Notes under the pieces: generated by a model
The model's database searches: none
What the model saw: only the letters and a program-made list of their open reading frames with translations
What the model was told of the DNA's origin: nothing
Shown: positions 21,596-33,636 of the stretch, one piece after another
Layout: every line of letters starts with the position of its first letter
Numbering within the stretch: the stretch's first letter is position 1
Translations under genes and position numbers: made by a program
From: Lepiota brunneoincarnata
Lineage: Eukaryota > Basidiomycota > Agaricomycetes > Agaricales > Agaricaceae
Assembly (NCBI GenBank): GCA_023014365.1
Contig: JAEBUN010000003.1
Coordinates: forward strand, 2,480,001-2,544,000
DNA length: 64,000 nt
Direction of reading: 5' to 3'

Positions 21596-23669
21596 AATGG
21601 CAAGATCACGCCAAACTAAGGGTATCGTCGTAGCTATGCGAGTATAGTACTTTGATGCGGACATTGTAGTTAGACCATCTTATGTACTTTCTGGTCCACC
21701 TGGGCCTATTATATCATTCCTTCTGTGTGGTCAAGCACAAGTTGCTGTCGCATCAGCTGAAGGACTGGTCCCGATGGCCTGGTGGATACATTTCCCGGGC
21801 TTGGGTCGGAATCTCGTGGTGATGGAGAGAAACTTGCACCCTTGACACCAACTGGTGGAGGTGTCTGGACGTCAGTGAAGGAAGTGTGTTCACAACTTCT
21901 GAAGCCAGTTACAAGTTTTCGAGGGGGGTCCTATAGGCGCATAGCAGCCAACGGTCAACGACGAAGCAGTTGGATTGACCCGTTGATTGCCGAACGGGAC
22001 CGAGAGGGTCCGATGGATTGCGTCGGGGTTCAGGAGGTGTTACATCATTCGGCTGGGCCCACAAACGCATCGCTCGCGGCGGGGTAGTCGGGCACGCCGG
22101 GCGTACTGGTAGGGCAATCATACGGCATAGAACTATTTCCACGCAATATTAACACTGCTTTCCGGTTAACAAAGCCAGGAACGCCCCACCCCGATGCGTC
22201 CAGGCCTCTTCTCTGTTCGGACTCAACATCTACATCAAGGCATAGCGGACGGAGATCTCGGGGTTCATCCGGCCTTGTCTCCCCCCAGGCTCGGTGATAG
22301 GAGCTGAGGCAGCAAAGCCCCGTGAGAACAAGGGTGGAGAAGAAGAAGCTTTATTGCAGATCATGGCTGGGAGGAGCGGGCAGGACGCCGACGAGGGTGT
22401 CCTTGATGGTCTACATGGTATCTGCGGCGAGCACCAGGACAGGACCAGTGAATGGGGTGGCTTAGGCGTAACCAAACCTGTCCTAGGTGTGTTTGACCAG
22501 ATAGCCTACTTCATCGTATACTGAGGTCATTATCCCTTGTTTGATTTGTCTTCGTGAGAGGGCTTTTGTTTGAGTTCTAGAATTCGGAACAGGTACAATA
22601 CGGCGGTGGGGGCCCTGATACCCGTGTATGACCATAACCCGCTTCATAGTGTGTGTTTTGCTCTTCTTCGGATGGAGCAAGCCATATGGTTGCGTTTTCC
22701 AGTTGTCGCGTGTGACGAGTTCATGAGATCAGAGGAACTCGGCGCCACACCCCACCACCCGAGACAGCACAAGACTCTAGTAGCGATTCAGCACACCAGA
22801 ATGTACACCATCGAAGCGAAGACGCATCCTGTGTATGAGAAGGTGATGATATTCGAAAGCGCAGTTCGGCCTGGTGCTGTTCAACCCTTTCAGATGGAAG
22901 GTCGCACAAAAGGGCAGATTATTACCAGACCAAAAATGAAGGTTCGGGTCCGCGAGACAAACCCCAAGAATGCGATTGTTAAGTTTAAACGAGTTGCTGT
23001 TAAGCTTCAACGGACCGTGAGACGGACATGCTCGGCCACCTTCTTTGCGCGACCATCACATGATCATACCATTTGTTCCATCCTTGTCGAGAAGTACAAG
23101 TACAGCTTGACGGGCGCCCTGAGCTGGGCCTCATTGGTTCCACGATTCGCAAAGGCGCTCGACGCCCATGGAGCTTGAACGTGCAGGGATTCCGGTTGTA
23201 CCTGAAATATTTCGTCATTCCGTGGGCTGCCAAGTGTCCAGCCTCCAGTGAGGCACCCTGCAAAAGAGTAGAGGCAGGTGAATGGGGTTTTCCTCCAGGA
23301 AAGCTTGCTATGGTAGACGGCGGATGTACTGGGGGTATCTTATTCGCACAGTTCAGGAAAATTGGGCCGCTGTGAGTGGTCTATAAATACGTGACATAAA
23401 TACAACAATTCAGAGCACAGTAAACGGATAATAAGTTCTCTTCTCCCACAGCTGAAATTCCCTGCACATTGTCCACCGCACACATAACAGCTTTTCCTTT
23501 TGTACGATGTGTATGTCCGCCCATATCGGATGGCCGCTCTAACCTAACAAGTCGAAAACGTGTGTACGCCAAGGTAGATTTCCAAAAACTAGAGCGTTCC
23601 TGAACCACTGTGGATAAAAATAAGTAATTGGTTTTTCACCCTTTCATATCGAACCCACCTTTTATGCGC
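21596..23669. other. No gene recognised; one 202-codon open frame
   Basis: The longest frame (22570-23178, +) encodes a basic protein of 202 residues with no domain I recognise, and lacks obvious splice partners. Several overlapping frames on the other strand make chance openness in GC-richer sequence likely. No other signal. Confidence 0.3.
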
Positions 23670-24283
23670 TCAAGGCCGCTCATCCGGTGACATAAACGGC
23701 GCCCTTCCACTCGCACTTTGCCATGCCCCTTGGCGTGCCTGCAGACCCTTTAACAACGTGTAGAGTACCCTTCGGACTTGTGGCATGAACTGGTTTATCA
23801 CTTCCTGGGATGGATCCTCCGCTAGGCATCGCTCAAGGACAGAACGCAGGTCCCTGGTAAAAGTGCTGATATGACTATGTAGATTTTTCAGTCAGTAGGG
23901 GCCGGAGGGGGAGGGGGCTGGTTGACGGTTGGAATAGGGCTCACTTGAGGTCAATGCCATGGTAAGCAAACGCGGTGGTCGTAGTGTGGAATTCAGTTCC
24001 GACTCTGACAAAAATGTCGCTGACGGCTCTCTCAGTCGCCTGCCCGGCACCCCATTGCGTGAGGGTGGATTGGAGTTCTTTCGTAGATGTGAGGAGTTGT
24101 CGAACGGCAGTCGGGACATCGCCTTGATATTGCTGAGTAAGAAACGTTTGTCAGTGTCGAATGAGGCAGGGATGTGAAGGGTGTACGGACCGAGGGTTGA
24201 TATGCACCACTGTAGGTCGTGCTGGCAGTATTAGTGCTCGAGCTGGAGGCACGCGAGCTAATGGTCGTGAATCTCGAGGACAT
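23670..24283 (-). CDS. Bud6/Aip3 N-terminal-domain protein (truncated)
   Basis: Resembles the N-terminal domain of Bud6/Aip3, the polarity factor that binds formins and actin. Three exons fit in phase: 24283-24191, 24132-23945 and 23874-23670, giving 161 residues. Exon 2 holds the signature VRQLLTSTKELQ...QWGAGQATE..VSDIFVRVGTEF; exon 3 holds LRSVLERCLAEDPSQEV and VRRVLYTLLKGLQARQGAW. Introns are 58 and 70 nt; the first has a good branch-site sequence (CTGAC). Typical Bud6 proteins are several hundred residues longer and carry the actin-binding AIP3 coiled-coil region, which is absent: the frame stops after MSPDERP. It may be a stand-alone domain gene or a truncated duplicate. Family assignment rests on remembered consensus. 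Confidence 0.68.
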
Positions 24284-26350
24284 CGAAGCGGTATGCAGGT
24301 GTCTGGTGGACGATGGCTTTGGGAATATAAGCGATTGCTAGAAGACGTCCGAAAGCCGTGTTCTTGTCCGGGTTGAATTCATGAGCTCTGACTCAACAGC
24401 TCTTTTTATAACGCAAGCAGGCTGATGCAGCGACCGCCGGGAGAGATAACATCGGAAGCAAGGGGTGATGTCAATAATGGGTCCGTGGAAGCCTGACCTA
24501 TTGGGCATCGCCTCATCTGTGTTTTTTGTTCACACCGCCGTCGAGCTACCAGTAAAGGGTTCTTTTCCAGATGGAAGGAGAGGGTGGCCAGTGTCGAAGG
24601 ACGTGGCATTACGTAAGACCACCGCACCGCCTTTGCCCTTTCCCGAGTCAAGCACAGATCACCAGCCAAGTCTCCTACGATGGCCCATCAGGCAAATGTA
24701 ATTGACTTTTTATCCATCAACTTCGGTTGCACCGGAACTCACAGAAATACTGCCTTCCACTTCTCAGTTGACGGTCCCTCCACTACATGATGCTAGTTGC
24801 CAACAGTTAACTTCATTTCGCAGCTGAGTCCTCTACCCCCGTGCGGCGTCAATCACTCGTCTCCAAGAATGATACAGGCGAAACGACACAGGCTTATCTG
24901 TTTCAAGCCTTCCGTTGATCTTCCCCTGCTCCGGGGCCGCACAGAGAAGGCAGGCGGTTCCAATTATAACACCCGGACTATCAACACTCGGAACCGGGCA
25001 TTTCTGACCCTGGCAGTGCACCCCGGAACAAACGACTGTGATTGACTATCGAGGCTCCGTGAATGCTTGAAGAGCAGTTTTACCGAGGCCTGCATGTCTC
25101 GTTTCGTTGTTTTGATGCAACATGGCATGATGTTATTGGCTTTGTACACTCACTCCACAGTGCCATGGGTATTTGTGCACTTGACAACCCAAAGACCCGT
25201 TTAAAGGTGACCGATGAATGATGCGGGTGATCTTCACTTGGTTAATCTATCACTCCGAAAGTGCTACAACCTCATCACTGGAGAAGTAGGGCGAACTCAA
25301 CAGATGTCTATGGCAACATCACATTCCCAGGAAATGTTCGTACCAAGGCACAATCGGTCATTTGGACCTGAGTCCGTGCTTTATGCGTATACCTATCCTT
25401 TTTGCCTTATTATTCTCCCATATATCGTTTCCTTGATGTCTAGAGAGTGAGTTGACGGTCGGCATACGATGAAGTTTCGTTGATCTATTACATTATGATA
25501 TATGTTTCACCTCAAGTTCTTCCCCGAAGCAGGACGAAAACTTTTTCCTCAATGTACACGAGGGGAAACAGATGGGTTCCATATTGTACGTGTCAGGGCA
25601 GCGGGAACCCGGTTCACATTGACATGCTATGCGTGCTCGAGCCTCGGCTATCAGATGTTATCAAGGCGTCTAGGCCTTGTGTTATACCCATCTCCCAGTT
25701 TACCTCTCCTCGCCGGCTACCGGGCTTCGACTAGTTTTGCGTCGTACTATCGATTTGAAGGCCCACCGCAGAATGGACATATTTGATCGATCGAGGGTCA
25801 CTACAACAAACGTCGATACGGTATACAGACACCGCAGGTGGCCGCTCTTGTCGGACGTCCTGGGCTCTCAAATTCCCACTCTATCACGTTGATCATGCAA
25901 AAGGCCGAAATTTTGATGTGTTCATTACTCAATACGTAGGGGGGGCGAATGCGGGAGAACCTGCCTACATTGCCGCTTATACGCTTGGATTTCCAGAGAC
26001 AGTGATCACCGACAATGGCCACCTCACAGGATCCGCTGTTCGCAATCGCAGGGCAATTCCGAGATGGTGTGAGCGACGGGTGTTTCAAATTGACAACTCA
26101 TACAACCCACGTTCACTCTCAGGTCGGCGTAAAAGGCCCGTTTCCGGTAAATCTAGAACCTGCCTTGCGTTCTACGCGATTCAATATTTGTGATGCCGAG
26201 TAATTTTCTTACTTCCATAAAGCCCGTCCGTTATGAGCTTGAGTGACCCTATGAACGTGTCTATCCTCACGAATCAGGGAACGGCGTACCTCATCGTCAC
26301 CAGGCCCTGTCATGAGGCGCGGCCAAATTTACCCTCCATTAAGCACAGAC
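24284..26350. other. No gene recognised
   Basis: Short overlapping frames on both strands (for example 25502-25786 and 25783-26193 on +) without recognisable motifs or consistent splice sites. The right end is the promoter region of the secreted-protein gene. Confidence 0.3.
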
Positions 26351-27005
26351 ATGAAGTCGGCCAATCTCCTCTTACCTCTCCTCACTTTTTTATGTGCTGC
26401 CTATAGCAATGCTGTAACCATACCAAACGCTGATATTCCACTCTTTTATCTCGTTGCTTCGTCCTCAAGCCAGTCTAATAATCTTCTAGTATGTTTTCCA
26501 GCAACGCACGCCGTACCGTGTATCTCGTATCTAATGTAGTCAAGCTCTTCGCTTCCCCAGTGGAAGCGGAAGTTGTGCTACTTTGCTCGGCAGCGGTTCC
26601 TTCCCCAAGTTTTATTTCTGGCAAGGGAATCTTGTGGTGGTTGATCCCAATGGCGGAAGTTATCCTTTGCGGCCGCTCATCAATACCAGTCTAACTGCCA
26701 CCGGATGTAGCAAGAGCGGTCCCCTCGGGTTTGTTATGGGGGCTTCCTCGAACAAGTGTGCAAAGTATGGGAATTTCCAGATCCAGTCGTTTATCGAAAA
26801 TTCCCAGCTTGGGGCGAAGCTTGTTGTGGATTATACTGGGAGATTTTATGCATGTGGCTCGAATAAGGATGTGTGTCGCTTTTAAATGTGTCATATGTGG
26901 GCTGCTCATAACAGACTTTTCCTCCAGATTTATTACAAGACATCCCCCAACGATGGTCCATCTGGTTGTACGCCTATTGAGTTGTACACTGTACCGGTTA
27001 TGTAG
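26351..27005 (+). CDS. Small secreted protein, Cys-containing
   Basis: Predicted secreted protein of about 175 residues, of a family seen in several mushrooms and not functionally characterised as far as I know. Exon 1 (26351-26488) encodes a signal peptide, with a hydrophobic core in MKSANLLLPLLTFLCAAYSN. The second exon (about 26561-26870) has GSCATLLGSGS, FYFWQGNLVVVDP and NKCAKYGNFQIQSF. The last exon (26928-27005) ends GPSGCTPIELYTVPVM and joins in phase 0 across a 57-nt intron. The first intron has an excellent donor (GTATGT, 26489) but neither plausible acceptor (26539, 26560) restores the downstream frame. Either the first junction is misjudged or a one-base slip makes this a young pseudogene. 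Only five Cys are visible. Confidence 0.65.
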
Positions 27006-27758
27006 GCAGAGACTATTATGGCCGTGGTTGGGCGGTTTCTTCCACCTGCATTCTTCATCTTGGGACACATGCGCGAATCATCCTCAAGATTGTTATACAA
27101 AAAACTTCACTAGGACAGTTTTGGACATGAATAGAAGTCGCAATGATAATCCCAGCTCAGCTCTTTCACTTTGAGTCGAATTCTGATTTTCAATCACAGA
27201 TAGTGCAAAGAACCGGATCATCAGATTTGATTGCTCGATTTCTATCCCGGTAGATATTTGGGGTGTGTAGAAGTCACAGATAAGGCCGTGCGGAGCAGTT
27301 GGGATGTCAACTGAGGGGAGGAGGCATGCTCAGAAAAGAGAAACTAGCTCACAAGCCGTGACACAAACCGGCATCTCTTTCGGAACAGGTCATCGCCACG
27401 GCGCTTACTTTTGGAACTGTGCTGGGGGCTCCTTGAAATGTAGCGTCGTGCTCAACAGTGTCTTTTGCATCCTTGGATCATGCCGAAGAACTGTTGCAGT
27501 CTCATATCATTCCTCCTACATTGATAAGGCAATGCGCTCCTAGCCACTGCCTACTGAGGCAGAGACTGTGCAGCCTCCATCCAGGTAGTCACTGTGGCCC
27601 CGAGTATGGTGGCTGTTTCTCATATCAGATAAGACAACAAATCACGTGCTCTGGGGAACGTGTCGCAGCTTGTCGTCATTTGGCTCAGAACCGTTAATAG
27701 CGTCTTCTGCCGCTCATCTCACCTCCCTCGTCCCCTCGTCTCCAGCATCTTTCATACG
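27006..27758. other. Intergenic
   Basis: No supported gene between the secreted-protein gene and the anoctamin gene. The final 100-150 bases are pyrimidine-rich, as is common just upstream of basidiomycete start codons. Confidence 0.4.
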
Positions 27759-30324
27759 ATGTCGGAAAACACAGAAGCACCTCCGGATCCCTACCTTGTC
27801 ATCGCTTTCTGTGCGACTAGTAAGACCAGCTACTCGAAACAACAGATGCGAGAGGAAGCGAAAAAGGCTGAGCAGCAGTACAGACGGCTGATTGACACGT
27901 TGACTTTTGCTGGATTGAGGGCTGTTGGAAGGAGGGGAGAGTCGCTGGGCCAGCTGCTCATCTTTATAACATGCCCATTGAGCCACCTACACAACCTGAT
28001 CAGGAGAGAGCGGTGAGCGGAGGTTCCTCTAACGGGTTGGATGAACCGCTGAAGCTGAGACCTGTTCGCGTTTTCCAGACATACAGACTTTTTGTCTGGG
28101 CTTCCGGCTACTCCGGTGTCTACTGGTTCCGCCATCGAACCTCTGTGCCCAGCTGATAGGATAAGACTTACACATGCCTACATCACCTCGAGCCCAGGCG
28201 ACGGCGGTCTCGGGATTTCTCCTGGATCCTCAGAGTGGGATCTGGTCGAGTCCGTCTTTCCATTGCATGATCGGTTTTTCAATGATGCATGGGTCCGTTC
28301 GTGGAACGTGCAGAAAATTGCCTCTGTAGATCTGGGCAGAGTTCGGGAGCAAGTATGTCAACGTCCCACTGATTTCGCCAGACCTCTGAAACCTATGACT
28401 AGTTCGGTGACTCGGTGGCTCTCTACTTTGCTTTCCTTGCCAGTTATACAAAGGCTCTCTTATTCCCTGCAACGCTAGGCCTTTTCGCGTACTTTTCCCT
28501 TCCCTCATATTCACCCGTCTACTCCGTGCTTCTATGCATCTGGTCTGTGACTTTTGTTGAATGGTGGCGCGTACGGGAACGTATCCTTTCCTTACGTTTC
28601 GGAACTCGCGGCTCCTTCCGCGTCGAGAAACGTCGCGTCCAATATCGTCAGGGACAGAGCTGGTGGGGACGCGAGCTACGTATTCTTGCGAGCTTGCCCG
28701 TCATAATGTTGTTTGCTGGCGTTCTGATTGCCATCCTCACATTTATCTTCGTATTTGAGGCCTTTGTTGCGCAGATTTACCAGGGTCCCGGGAAGCACCT
28801 CATTGTGCGTTTTACATGCCACTATCAGTTTTCACTAACTGATCGTTCTTTAGACATTCTCTCCTACCATACTGTTTATAGCCCTGGTGCCTCGTGTGCT
28901 TGGACTTTACCAAGCACTGGCTACTCGACTCACTTCATGGGAAAACCATGGCCACCAATCAACCTACAACGCTTCCCTCACTTTGAAGACTTTCGCGCTC
29001 AGTTCCATTGTGGCCTATATGTCTCTTGGCCTGAGTGCTTTCATTTACGTGCCATTTGGCGAAGGCGTCATGCGCTCCATACAGTCGGTGTTCGCAGGAA
29101 CCCTTGCAAACGACCCATCTAGTGGTGGACTCGCAGCCAAGATAATAGGCGCTCTTAACGGCACTGCTATTCACTCGACCATCACTACCAGTGAATTTGT
29201 GGAGAAAAAGTTGGCTCCTGGCCCAAGTATCTGGGATATGGATGTCAACCGGGCGAGACAGAAGTTGAATCCTACAAGGCTGAGAGATCAGATGTTTGCG
29301 TATACGGTTACAAATCAGGTCATCAACACATTCAACGAGATCGGCCTCCCTTATGTCATGCGTTTTGTTGCCACCTTTCGCAATGGCAAGAGTAACTCAA
29401 AGCCGGGCACGCCTAGTGGTGAACCGAAGAAAAGGGTCGTTTTTGAAGATGAGAAGGAGAAGGGAGGGATCGGGGAAAGGTTATTTTTGGACAGAGTTAG
29501 GAGTGAAGTCGCTCTGCCAGAATATGATTTGTTCGCGGATTACAGCGAGATGGTGATTCAGTTTGGCTATGTGGCTTTATGGTCGACAATTTGGCCTTTG
29601 GCAGGTGGTGAGTGCCATCTCACTTTGAGCTCTGCACTTAGTATACTGAGTTCATGCTCATTCAGTCATGGCATTCGTGAACAATATCTTCGAGCTTCAA
29701 TCCGACGCGTTCAAGATGACTGTCCATCATCGCCGTCCCGTACCTTCACGCACGGATACAATCGGTCCATGGCTTGACGCACTTTCTTTCCTGACTTGGC
29801 TTGGCGCGCTCACAAATTCGGCTCTTGTGTATCTTTTCTCGCCTGAACTCAAACCATCTTTACCTCCATCCACTCTCAACACCCTACGAGCTGAAGAGCA
29901 TCTTGTCAGTGCATCAGGGGGTAACCTCAACGGCAACGACAACTGGGGCATCGATGGGACTGATCTGAGGACGTACAATGCTACCAAGGAACTGCTCCTA
30001 AAAGCTGCTTTAGTTGCTCTAGCTGCATCCCATGGTTACATCATCTTGAGGGTCGTCGTGAGACACCTTGTAGAGCGTATCTGCTGGAAGGGAAGTCGGG
30101 AAGTGGTGGAGAGGGAGAGAGAAGAGCGAGCGATGAAAGAGAGATTTTTGGATGGGAAATTTGAGGCTGGGGTTGGTATTGGTGGGAAGGTTGGAGGAGC
30201 GAAATCGGCTGCTGAACCCGGCTCGTTACCTGTTGAGACTGGTATAGAGGTGGGGGACGAGATGGGGTTTTGGGAACATGATGAGGGCGTGGACGAGATC
30301 AAAAGGCTAGCAAAGGAGGCGTAG
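27759..30324 (+). CDS. Anoctamin/TMEM16 family membrane protein (Ist2-like)
   Basis: Homologue of the fungal anoctamins: ER-plasma membrane tethers in yeast (Ist2) and lipid scramblases in filamentous fungi. Five exons fit in phase: 27759-28012, 28079-28352, 28403-28804, 28854-29607 and 29666-30324, for 780 residues. The N-terminal cytosolic part has the ..KKAEQQYRRLIDTLTFAGL segment and ADRIRLTHAYI. The membrane domain starts with FGDSVALYFAFLASYTKALLFP, the hallmark anoctamin entry. Later come FVEWWRVRERILSLRFGT, LTLKTFALSSIVAY, RLRDQMFAYTVTNQ, and SEMVIQFGYVALWSTIWPLA followed by the NNIFELQSDAFKM helix that lines the groove in this family. The C-terminal tail is Glu/Lys-rich. No stops or frame breaks. 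Intron donor at 29608 was chosen (GTGAGT) because it keeps the expected spacing. Confidence 0.95.
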
Positions 30325-31115
30325 TGTATCCGCTCCCATTGGGGATCGTTGCCGGTGTCATATGTCCTATTTTCCTTCTTGTGACAACGAAGTATTGAAG
30401 CATCCCTATCAGTTGCAAATGTTACACATGCTCGTTTCGATAGTGTACCATACTGGTATTTCCTTAGCAGATGCTAATCACGTCAATCATGTATAACGTT
30501 CCAGATATTGTGATGCTAAGGCTGGAGCAACACCTAGTATCGAGCTGACTCAGGTATGCCTGGGTGGTGTGGCTAGGACCAAGAAATGACATCACGTATC
30601 TAAAGCAGTCGACCACTTCGTTTTGTATTGCGCACCCCGTGGACGGTGTTCATGCTATTCAATGGGCGTTGGAATTATCCCGAATCCCTGTGACCTTGGC
30701 TTCTGGAAGACCATGCACAAGGCCATGGGACTTTCTGGCTGCTTATGATCCAACTCGCGGCACGACCACTGGAGGGGACACAGGCCACGCAAGGGAGCTG
30801 TACAGATAGCTCGATTCCATGTTTCAGCTGGTGTTGCCATGATGATGGGCAGACGAGAAGGCGGGGTTTTTCGCTCTTTGTGCGCGCTTCCACGAGTTCC
30901 ACTTTTGTCCATCCGCAATTGCTTTCCCACCTTTCGTCATACGGCCCAAGTCAGGTTCTATGGGTTTAGAAGCTGAGATTCTCAGCTATTTAAAGCTCTG
31001 TTATAAGACGCATGAGGGGGGTAGGGATTGGAATGACTTTCCTACCTTGAAGTGTCGTAGCTTAGGCCCTGCTGGCCGTTCTATTGACTCCCTGGAAACG
31101 CTGAACGTTTGAAAA
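30325..31115. other. Intergenic
   Basis: 3' flank of the anoctamin gene and promoter of the GH76 gene. No supported coding frame. Confidence 0.4.
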
Positions 31116-33063
31116 ATGTTGTTGCGTTCTTTTGTAGCGCTGGCGATCCTCCCTGTGTTCGCAGGTGCCCAGGATCTTGGCGTTCCCCTTTCTTGGCGGG
31201 TACGCATGCCCCCCCCCCCCTATCTGTTGATCCCCAACCTATGAAGACACGTTACTGACCCGAGCAACTTTTCTGTGTAGAAATTTGGCACCGACCGCCC
31301 GTTGTCTGAGCGAGTTTCAATTGCTCAGAATGCCATCAATACCATCTTGCCACAGCTTAATGCTAATACTGGGGAATTCAATGGTGGGTGGGGGGCATGT
31401 AGCTGCCATTCATATTGAGAAATGTCTTTTTATCAGGCATTGGGTATTGGCAGTCCGGAAATGTTTGGACTACGATGGCCAACCAGGATTTCTTTACCAA
31501 GACGAATGTCAATCAGGCATCGGTAGTTAGGAACCTCAATCTCGTGTTCGGGTTGCGACAAAATTATGATCAGTTTGGGTGAGCAAGTTGCAGCGAATCA
31601 AAATCTTGGTCTATTCTTACTAGCTTTCCTAGGGTGAGCTCAGGATGCAGGTTCAAGAGCTTTTATGTCTAACCTCCTACGAATGACGTAGTTCAACGAT
31701 GATGCCCTGTGGGGTTATAGATTCCTGTCATGCTGGTAATGGCGTTTACACCTAACCTTTTAGATGGTGGGCGCAGGCTGCTTTAGCAGGCTATCGTGCG
31801 TACAGGGACAATAATTTGCTTTCCCATGCGGTTGCTGTTTGGAATCATGTATCGAACTTGTGAGATCCTCATATTGCCCTCCCTCAAGCCTCCCCAAGGA
31901 TTTACCATCGACCCCCAGTGTTGTCACTTCAGCCCAGGCTGCTTCTGGGTCAAACCCTAACAAGAGGTTCACGTTAGCCGGTCAGTGCGAGGGCTGTGAG
32001 TACACACAACTTGACGCGCTAGGGATGGCTGATAATTGCGTCCGAGGGTAGCGACTATGGTCGGCGGAGTCTTCTGGGTATTTTTTTAACCCATTTATCG
32101 GAAACCCTGGCTGAGACTAACCCCTCTCAGCGACCCACCCCCGACGATCAGAGTATCAACTCCGTTACAACTGGGTGAGCAGTAATCATAGATTGGAAGT
32201 GGGACGGCGCTAATATCATATTACCAGGTTATATATAACGTACGTACCGAAACGCTGGTTGCGACGTGACGCATATGACGTTTTCGAAAGGACGTCAGCC
32301 ATTCTGGCAGAAATCACTGGCGATGTAAAGTATAAAAATGCCGCTATCCTTAGTGCTCAATGGATTAGAAATCATAACATCAACAATGACAACATCGTCC
32401 TGGACACTGTCAACGGCCACGACTGCTCGAGATCTCCGTCAACCTGGTTGTTCACGTACAACAGCGGAAAGTATATTGAGGGCCTGAGCGTTCTCGCAGA
32501 TGTCACTGACGACTCTCAATGGCGAACTTTGTGAGCAGTTGTTTATGGATGATAGATATCAGACGCTGAAACTGGCCGGGTTCCAGAATGGTCAATATTG
32601 CAGCCGCTGCCGTGAAGACAACCGTGTGGCAGGGATCTGACGGCATCATCACGGAAGGTTCGAGCACCACAAGTAATAATGACGGTGTCGGGTTCAAGGG
32701 TAAGAGCACCCCCGCTTTCCTGTGGCCATGCGAGTCTCTCTCGATTTGACGATTCCATCTTTGCAGCTATCTTCATCAGAGGCCTTTGCGAGGCATTCGC
32801 TAGGAACCCTACGAACACTGCCCTTCGTATTTTGTTGCACAGTTACATTGATGTCCAGGTCAGTGGCGCCTTGATCATCTTTATCCGTCCCGCGGTTTTT
32901 TTGTGTTCACAGCTGCACCACTCAGTTTAATGCCTTGCTGGACCTAGCCGCTAATGGAAACTCATATTCGGCTAATTGGCACGGACCTCCTCAAGCATTC
33001 ACCACCTGGGGACAACTGGCTGCCCTTGATGTGCTTGGTAGTGCCATCATCGCCAATAATTAA
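31116..33063 (+). CDS. Glycoside hydrolase family 76 (alpha-1,6-mannanase-like), secreted
   Basis: Members cleave alpha-1,6-mannan or, as Dfg5/Dcw1 in yeast, act in cell-wall GPI-protein crosslinking. Signal peptide MLLRSFVALAILPVFAGAQ. Thirteen exons: 31116-31199, 31281-31383, 31437-31578, 31692-31708, 31764-31859, 31919-31995, 32052-32077, 32131-32174, 32228-32239, 32291-32530, 32587-32699, 32767-32858, 32926-33063; about 394 residues. The catalytic Asp pair lies in FNDDALWWAQAA (exons 4-5). Other landmarks: GGVFW, LFTYNSGKYIEGLSVLA, WQGSDGIITEG and FIRGLCEAF; the end is GQLAALDVLGSAI. All joins are in phase except exon 3 to exon 4, where one base appears to be missing at the start of exon 4, next to the catalytic pair. 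No GPI-anchor signal at the C-terminus. Function intact only if that junction is resolved. Confidence 0.88.
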
Positions 33064-33636
33064 GCCTCCATTGCGAAATAGGCCCCCCAGAATGGGCGTT
33101 CTTTCATGTTCCTGCCGTTGTAATTTAGGCTGTTGACAGATCCTTTTCGCAAGCTGTGGCTGTCTCGATGTATACTTAAGCAGTACCCCCAAGCAAGGCC
33201 CCCATTTCATAATCTGAGGGAGTGAGATTTTCATGTAGTCACGAGTTCTTCATTCCTCCAAGGGACTTCTGTTTTCTGCACCGCTGAGTTCAAATTATTT
33301 CAATGGTGTCCCTGGATAACCCGAGGCATGCAGATCCCCCAAACGGATTCTCGTACCACAGCAGACTTTGAAATACATTCCGCAAATGCTCAGTGAAACT
33401 GCGGGTGCGTCACGAGGGGCCTAATTACAGGCTAGGTAAGTCTGGGGTTCTTGCCCTCTATCTAGGTGGGCGGCAGTGTGGTGACATCGGCGGATCCATA
33501 AGTGAACTTGTGGCGAGGCGCACTTATGTTATGGTCACGAGGATGGCTTGACCCTGCTGAATACTCATTCAGTGCTGGGCTGGGCAAAAGCCTCAAGAGA
33601 CGAGATGGATCGTTACTCTCTTTCCCAACGAACGCC
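33064..33636. other. Intergenic, promoter side of receptor copy A
   Basis: No supported coding frame. Precedes the first of six related + strand genes. Confidence 0.4.

Noticed and set aside
22570..23178. 202-codon ORF as a gene
   Set aside because: No recognised domain or splice partner, and dense overlapping frames on the other strand; not enough support.
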